A stretch of DNA of 64,000 bases from Natrinema versiforme (lineage in GTDB: Archaea > Halobacteriota > Halobacteria > Halobacteriales > Natrialbaceae). The notes below the pieces were generated by a model, which worked only from the letters and a program-made list of their open reading frames with translations, did not search any database and was not told where the DNA came from. Positions 61,004 to 64,000 of this stretch are shown piece after piece; positions within the stretch are counted from its first letter, which is position 1, and every line of letters begins with the position of its first letter. Location: positions 124,001-188,000 of the forward strand of contig NZ_CP040330.1 of assembly GCF_005576615.1 (NCBI RefSeq), in the 5' to 3' direction. The translations under genes and the position numbers were made by a program.

Positions 61004-63058
61004 ATGAGTGACGCGCAAGGTCCCCTCCAGCCGGACCGTCCGGATGTCGATCGGCCGTTTCGGGTCGATGCCCCCTTCGAACCCGCGGGCGATCAGCCCG
61101 AGGCGATCGAGCAACTAGCCGACGGATTCCAGTCGGGGATGGACAGACAGACCCTGCTCGGCGTGACCGGCTCCGGGAAGACCAACACCGTCTCGTGGAC
61201 CGTCGAGGAGATTCAGAAGCCGACGCTGGTCATCGCCCACAACAAGACGCTGGCGGCCCAGCTCTACGAGGAGTTCCGGAACCTGTTTCCGGACAACGCC
61301 GTCGAGTACTTCGTCTCCTACTACGACTACTACCAGCCCGAGGCCTACGTCGAGCAGAGCGACACCTACATCGACAAGGACGCTTCGATCAACGACGAGA
61401 TCGACCGCCTGCGCCACTCCGCCACCCGGTCCCTCCTCACGCGCGAGGACGTCATCGTCGTCGCCTCGGTCTCCGCGATCTACGGCCTCGGCGACCCGCG
61501 AAACTACATCGACATGTCCCTGCGACTCGAGGTCGGCGAGGAGGTCGGCCGCGACGAGTTACTCGCACAGCTCGTGGACCTGAACTACGAGCGCAACGAC
61601 GTCGACTTCACGCAGGGCACCTTCCGGGTGCGGGGCGACACCGTCGAGATCTACCCGATGTACGGCCGCTACGCGGTCCGCGTCGAACTCTGGGGCGACG
61701 AGATCGATCGCATGGTCAAGGTCGATCCGCTCGAGGGGACGACCCACGGCGACCAGCAGGCGGTGTTGATCCACCCCGCGGAGCACTACTCGATTCCGGA
61801 GACGAAACTCGAGCAGGCGATGGACGAGATCCGCGACGATCTGGACTCCCGGATCTCCTACTTCGAGCGGAAAGGCGACATGATCGCGGCCCAGCGCATC
61901 GAAGAGCGAACGACCTTCGACCTCGAGATGATGCAGGAGACGGGCTACTGTTCGGGGATCGAGAACTACTCGCTGTACCTCTCCGACCGCGAGTCGGGCG
62001 AGGCCCCCTACACCCTCATGGACTACTTCCCCGACGACTTCCTGACCGTGGTCGACGAGTCCCACGTGACTCTCCCCCAGATCCGGGGCCAGTACGCCGG
62101 CGACAAGTCCCGGAAGGAATCGCTGGTCGAGAACGGCTTCCGGCTACCGACCGCCTACGACAACCGCCCGCTCACCTTCGAGGAGTTCGAGGAAAAGACC
62201 GACCAGACGCTGTACGTCAGCGCGACGCCAAGCGACTACGAGCGCGAGGAGAGCGAGCGGATCGTCGAACAGATCGTTCGGCCGACCCACCTCGTCGACC
62301 CGGCGATCGAGGTGTCGGACGCCAGCGGACAGGTCGACGACCTCATGGACCGCATCGACGACCGGATCGACCGCGACGAGCGCACTCTCGTCACCACCCT
62401 CACCAAGCGCATGGCCGAGGACCTGACCGAGTACCTCGAGGAAGCGGGCGTCGACGTGGCCTACATGCACGACGAGACCGACACCTTGGAGCGCCACGAG
62501 ATCATCCGCTCGTTGCGATTGGGTGAAATCGACGTGCTCGTCGGGATCAACCTCCTGCGGGAGGGACTGGACATCCCCGAGGTCTCGCTGGTCGCGATCC
62601 TCGACGCCGATCAGGAGGGCTTTCTGCGCTCCGAGACGACGCTCGTCCAGACGATGGGCCGGGCGGCCCGGAACGTCAACGGCGAGGTCGTCCTCTACGC
62701 CGACGAGCCATCCAACGCGATGGAATCCGCGATCGAGGAGACCCAGCGCCGCCGCGAGATCCAGCAGGAATACAACGAGGAACACGGCTTCGAACCGACC
62801 ACGATCGAGAAGGAGATCGGCGAGACCAATCTGCCCGGGTCGAAGACCGACACCAGCGAGGTCTCCGGTCGGGAACTAGAAGACGAGGACGACGCCGCCC
62901 GCTACATCGACGAACTCGAGGCCCAGATGGAGGAAGCCGCGGGCAACCTCGAGTTCGAATTGGCCGCTGATATTCGCGACCGGATTCGCGAAGTGCGCGA
63001 GGAGTTCGAACTCGAGGGCAGCGATGATGGAATTGCGCCGCCGAGCGAAGAATTCTAG
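61004..63058 (+). CDS. uvrB: UvrABC excinuclease subunit B
   Basis: 684 residues. Helicase motif I is GVTGSGKT (53-60); then follow '[11 protein letters not shown]' (the beta-hairpin that inserts into DNA), '[13 protein letters not shown]', and the late helicase motifs '[13 protein letters not shown]' and 'QTMGRAARN'. A C-terminal UVR/coiled-coil motif ([20 protein letters not shown]) interacts with UvrC. UvrB verifies damage found by UvrA and hands it to UvrC in nucleotide excision repair; haloarchaea acquired the bacterial system. uvrA and uvrC are not in the window. A TTG at 60992 is rejected for the ATG at 61004. Confidence 0.97.
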   Translation: MSDAQGPLQPDRPDVDRPFRVDAPFEPAGDQPEAIEQLADGFQSGMDRQTLLGVTGSGKTNTVSWTVEEIQKPTLVIAHNKTLAAQLYEEFRNLFPDNAVEYFVSYYDYYQPEAYVEQSDTYIDKDASINDEIDRLRHSATRSLLTREDVIVVASVSAIYGLGDPRNYIDMSLRLEVGEEVGRDELLAQLVDLNYERNDVDFTQGTFRVRGDTVEIYPMYGRYAVRVELWGDEIDRMVKVDPLEGTTHGDQQAVLIHPAEHYSIPETKLEQAMDEIRDDLDSRISYFERKGDMIAAQRIEERTTFDLEMMQETGYCSGIENYSLYLSDRESGEAPYTLMDYFPDDFLTVVDESHVTLPQIRGQYAGDKSRKESLVENGFRLPTAYDNRPLTFEEFEEKTDQTLYVSATPSDYEREESERIVEQIVRPTHLVDPAIEVSDASGQVDDLMDRIDDRIDRDERTLVTTLTKRMAEDLTEYLEEAGVDVAYMHDETDTLERHEIIRSLRLGEIDVLVGINLLREGLDIPEVSLVAILDADQEGFLRSETTLVQTMGRAARNVNGEVVLYADEPSNAMESAIEETQRRREIQQEYNEEHGFEPTTIEKEIGETNLPGSKTDTSEVSGRELEDEDDAARYIDELEAQMEEAAGNLEFELAADIRDRIREVREEFELEGSDDGIAPPSEEF

Positions 63059-63130
63059 GCGTAGTGGCCGGCAGACAGGGCCCCGCGAGCGCAGGCGCTC
63101 GCGGACGCCGTCACACCCTCGAACCGGTAA

Positions 63131-63394
63131 TCACTCGCGCTCGAGGGTGCCCGGAGCCACCGAGCAGCCACAGGGAGAGGCGGTGGCCGTGATGGGGCCG
63201 GTGACGGTCACGACCCAGACGGGGCGACCACAACGAGGGCAGTCGGGAACTGCCCACTCCTCGCCGTCTATCTCGTCGGCCGGCTCACCGGCGGATTCGA
63301 CCGGTTCCGGGCCGGAATCCTTGGTCATCGTTCCCCCCGCGGGTAGCGTGGCTGGTACCGGAGATCGAGGGCTGTCGCTCGTCGTTGATTCCAT
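63131..63394 (-). CDS. Small zinc-ribbon-like protein
   Basis: 87 residues. The N-terminal half is disordered (Ser/Pro/Thr/Glu-rich). The C-terminal half has 'VPDCPRCGRPVWVVTV' (C-x2-C) and 'ATASPCGCSVAPG' (C-x-C), a likely zinc knuckle. An in-frame ATG at 63328 (MTKDSGPEPV) could be the real start. It is convergent with uvrB. Function unknown; many such ribbons occur in haloarchaea. Confidence 0.65.
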   Translation of the reverse strand: MESTTSDSPRSPVPATLPAGGTMTKDSGPEPVESAGEPADEIDGEEWAVPDCPRCGRPVWVVTVTGPITATASPCGCSVAPGTLERE

Positions 63395-63408
63395 CGCCGT
63401 GCGGGACG

Positions 63409-63415
63409 TTTATAT
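63409..63415 (+). promoter_or_regulatory. TATA element of the candidate RNA
   Basis: TTTATAT, centred 25 bp before 63437, where the first hairpin (63439) and an ATG both start. The spacing is ideal for a haloarchaeal transcription start there. Read on the minus strand it lies only about 18 bp from the zinc-ribbon ATG at 63394, too close for that gene, which supports rightward use. Confidence 0.6.
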
Positions 63416-63436
63416 CCCGGTAGAATGTACGCAATC

Positions 63437-63560
63437 ATGGCTTGCAAATCCCGCTTAGGGGATTGGAAGCCAGTCTCGGGTGTTCTGAGCACCCGGGGCG
63501 TTTCGACGGCCGCCCCCAACCGGTCGTGCGTTCGGAGACGGGCTTCCGGTTGAATGTTGG
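63437..63560 (+). ncRNA. Candidate structured small RNA (four hairpins)
   Basis: Four adjacent stem-loops: GGCTT/AAGCC (63439-63471) with an inner CAA-A-TCCC/GGGATTG stem; CGGGTG/CACCCG (63477-63482, 63490-63495) around a 7-nt loop; GGGGCG/CGCCCC (63495-63500, 63511-63516); AACCGG/CCGGTT (63518-63523, 63546-63551) with an inner CGT/ACG. Hairpins 2 and 3 share one G, so they could alternate. A TATA box sits 25 bp upstream and a T-rich run follows. It is not a tRNA, SRP RNA or RNase P RNA by any motif I can see. The alternative is a 38-codon leaderless ORF from 63437, whose product (MACKSRLGDWKPV...) is basic and so unlike local proteins. Confidence 0.5.
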
Positions 63561-63802
63561 TTCGTTGTCTCTTATAACTACTGGTGGTGGATGAGAAAGT
63601 ATCGTCTGCGGCCCGAGTACCGCGGATCGCTACGGGCTGTCGTTCCCGCGGAACGACGAGAGTGCGGATCGGTCACTGCGGCTTGATACGGCAGTCGCCC
63701 GTCTCGACGAGCGGATCGTTCGCTCCGCGAGCCGTTCCGAACGAACCCGGCCCGTTCGGCCGTTTGACCGCTCTCGAGAGCGGGAGAGCGCCGAGTTGCC
63801 GA

Positions 63803-64000
63803 TCAGTCCGTCCGAATCGCGGCGATCGCTCCCTCGGCGAGGGCGTAGACGTCGCCGTCTACCTCGAGTAACGTGTCGATAGCGGCCTCGAGCGAGAGGG
63901 CCCAGCGCTGCGTGCCCGTGTTACTGTCCCACTTTTCCACTCTGTTACTGCCGGCCGACGCCGCGACGAACGCGTCCTCGAGCGCGAGGACTTCCAGCGG
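63803..64000 (-). CDS. C-terminus of a PQQ-like beta-propeller protein (partial)
   Basis: The last 65 residues of a minus-strand gene cut by the window edge: '...AFVAASAGSNRVEKWDSNTG', 'TQRWALSLEAAIDTLLEVDG', 'DVYALAEGAIAAIRTD', stop at 63803. The W-D/W-x-L pattern with 'DGDVYAL' blades is typical of PQQ-binding-like beta-propellers (BamB/quinoprotein type), often exported in haloarchaea. The start and any signal peptide lie beyond position 64000. Confidence 0.6.
   Translation of the reverse strand, partial: PLEVLALEDAFVAASAGSNRVEKWDSNTGTQRWALSLEAAIDTLLEVDGDVYALAEGAIAAIRTD

Larger units (their letters stand above)
63395..63802. other. Gene-free region with candidate RNA
   Basis: 408 bp without a convincing protein gene. 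It contains a clean TATA element (63409-63415), four consecutive hairpins (63439-63551), a T-rich run (63557-63576) that may terminate transcription, and then about 200 bp of unremarkable GC-rich sequence up to the stop of the beta-propeller gene. Plus-strand ORFs here (63584 onward) are arginine-rich shadows. Confidence 0.6.

Noticed and set aside
63437-63553. 38-codon leaderless gene instead of an RNA
   Set aside because: The product is basic (many R/K) in a proteome that is acidic, and the same DNA folds into four near-perfect hairpins; kept as an alternative only.
1-64000. tRNA genes, rRNA, insertion sequences, integrases, CRISPR arrays
   Set aside because: No transposase or integrase motifs, terminal repeats, CCA-ended cloverleaf sequences or regular repeat-spacer arrays were seen on either strand.

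Overview
This 64 kb window is chromosomal DNA from a haloarchaeon, probably a Natrialbales member of the Haloterrigena/Natrinema type (inference). The base composition is GC-rich and the predicted proteins are strongly acidic. The gene set includes haloarchaeal hallmarks: a bacterio-opsin-activator-type sensor, HalOD1 proteins, a twin TatC, PCNA/PriL, Orc1/Cdc6 and gamma-glutamylcysteine synthesis. I see no tRNA, rRNA, insertion sequence, integrase, CRISPR array or prophage; the window reads as core genome with some accessory islands.

Layout. 0.2-1.5 kb: a DUF7344 winged-helix protein and hisG. 1.6-7.6 kb: a copper island with a CPH-type P-ATPase, a CopZ-like chaperone, an Lrp/AsnC regulator with a TRASH metal domain, and a CPC-type CopA. 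7.7-13.2 kb: a DUF4382 lipoprotein, a SpoIIM-family membrane protein, a SAH/5'-deoxyadenosine deaminase, a sequon-dense secreted repeat protein and SAH hydrolase. 13.3-19 kb: signalling genes (degenerate receiver-PAS, HalOD1, a 1413-residue PAS/GAF/HTH sensor). 19-29.7 kb: membrane proteases, Hjc, PriL, PCNA, a YidC-like DUF106 protein, RlmE and an RHH protein. 29.8-33.2 kb: divergent twin and single TatC genes. 33.5-39.6 kb: assimilatory nitrate reduction (nasA, narK-type transporter, ferredoxin-nitrite reductase) plus an amphi-Trp protein. 39.7-50.3 kb: LarE, a Gfo/Idh/MocA oxidoreductase, gamma-glutamylcysteine ligase, two DUF892 ferritin-like proteins with a DUF5789 protein, two aldo/keto reductases and a DUF368 lipid-carrier transporter. 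50.4-54.4 kb: a MutS-family ATPase with a helix-hairpin-helix N-terminus, and Orc1/Cdc6. 54.5-61 kb: membrane and domain-of-unknown-function genes showing repeated duplication (two-copy DUF2391, DUF2267 pair, TrkA-C protein, CaCA exchanger). 61-64 kb: uvrB, a zinc-ribbon protein, a candidate structured RNA and the C-terminus of a beta-propeller protein.

How the parts fit. The copper genes form one homeostasis circuit, and the sequence shows a matching near-palindrome (GCTTTCGA-T-TCCAAAGC and ACTTTCGA-C-TCGAAGGT) in front of the regulator/chaperone pair and in front of copA. The nitrate genes form two transcription units whose promoters share GTAAACGATYACYGTT. The nitrite reductase is preceded by an overlapping 23-codon acidic ORF. 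SAH deaminase and SAH hydrolase nearly flank each other, consistent with SAM recycling through S-inosylhomocysteine.

The strongest non-genic signals are: the four back-to-back hairpins behind a good TATA element at 63409-63551; a nested 41-bp palindrome at 14504-14544; the shared nas element; and the copper palindromes. Starts were reassigned from the longest ORF wherever an internal ATG or GTG fitted the family better. Two small genes (58 and 55 aa) and the leader ORF were found by direct reading.
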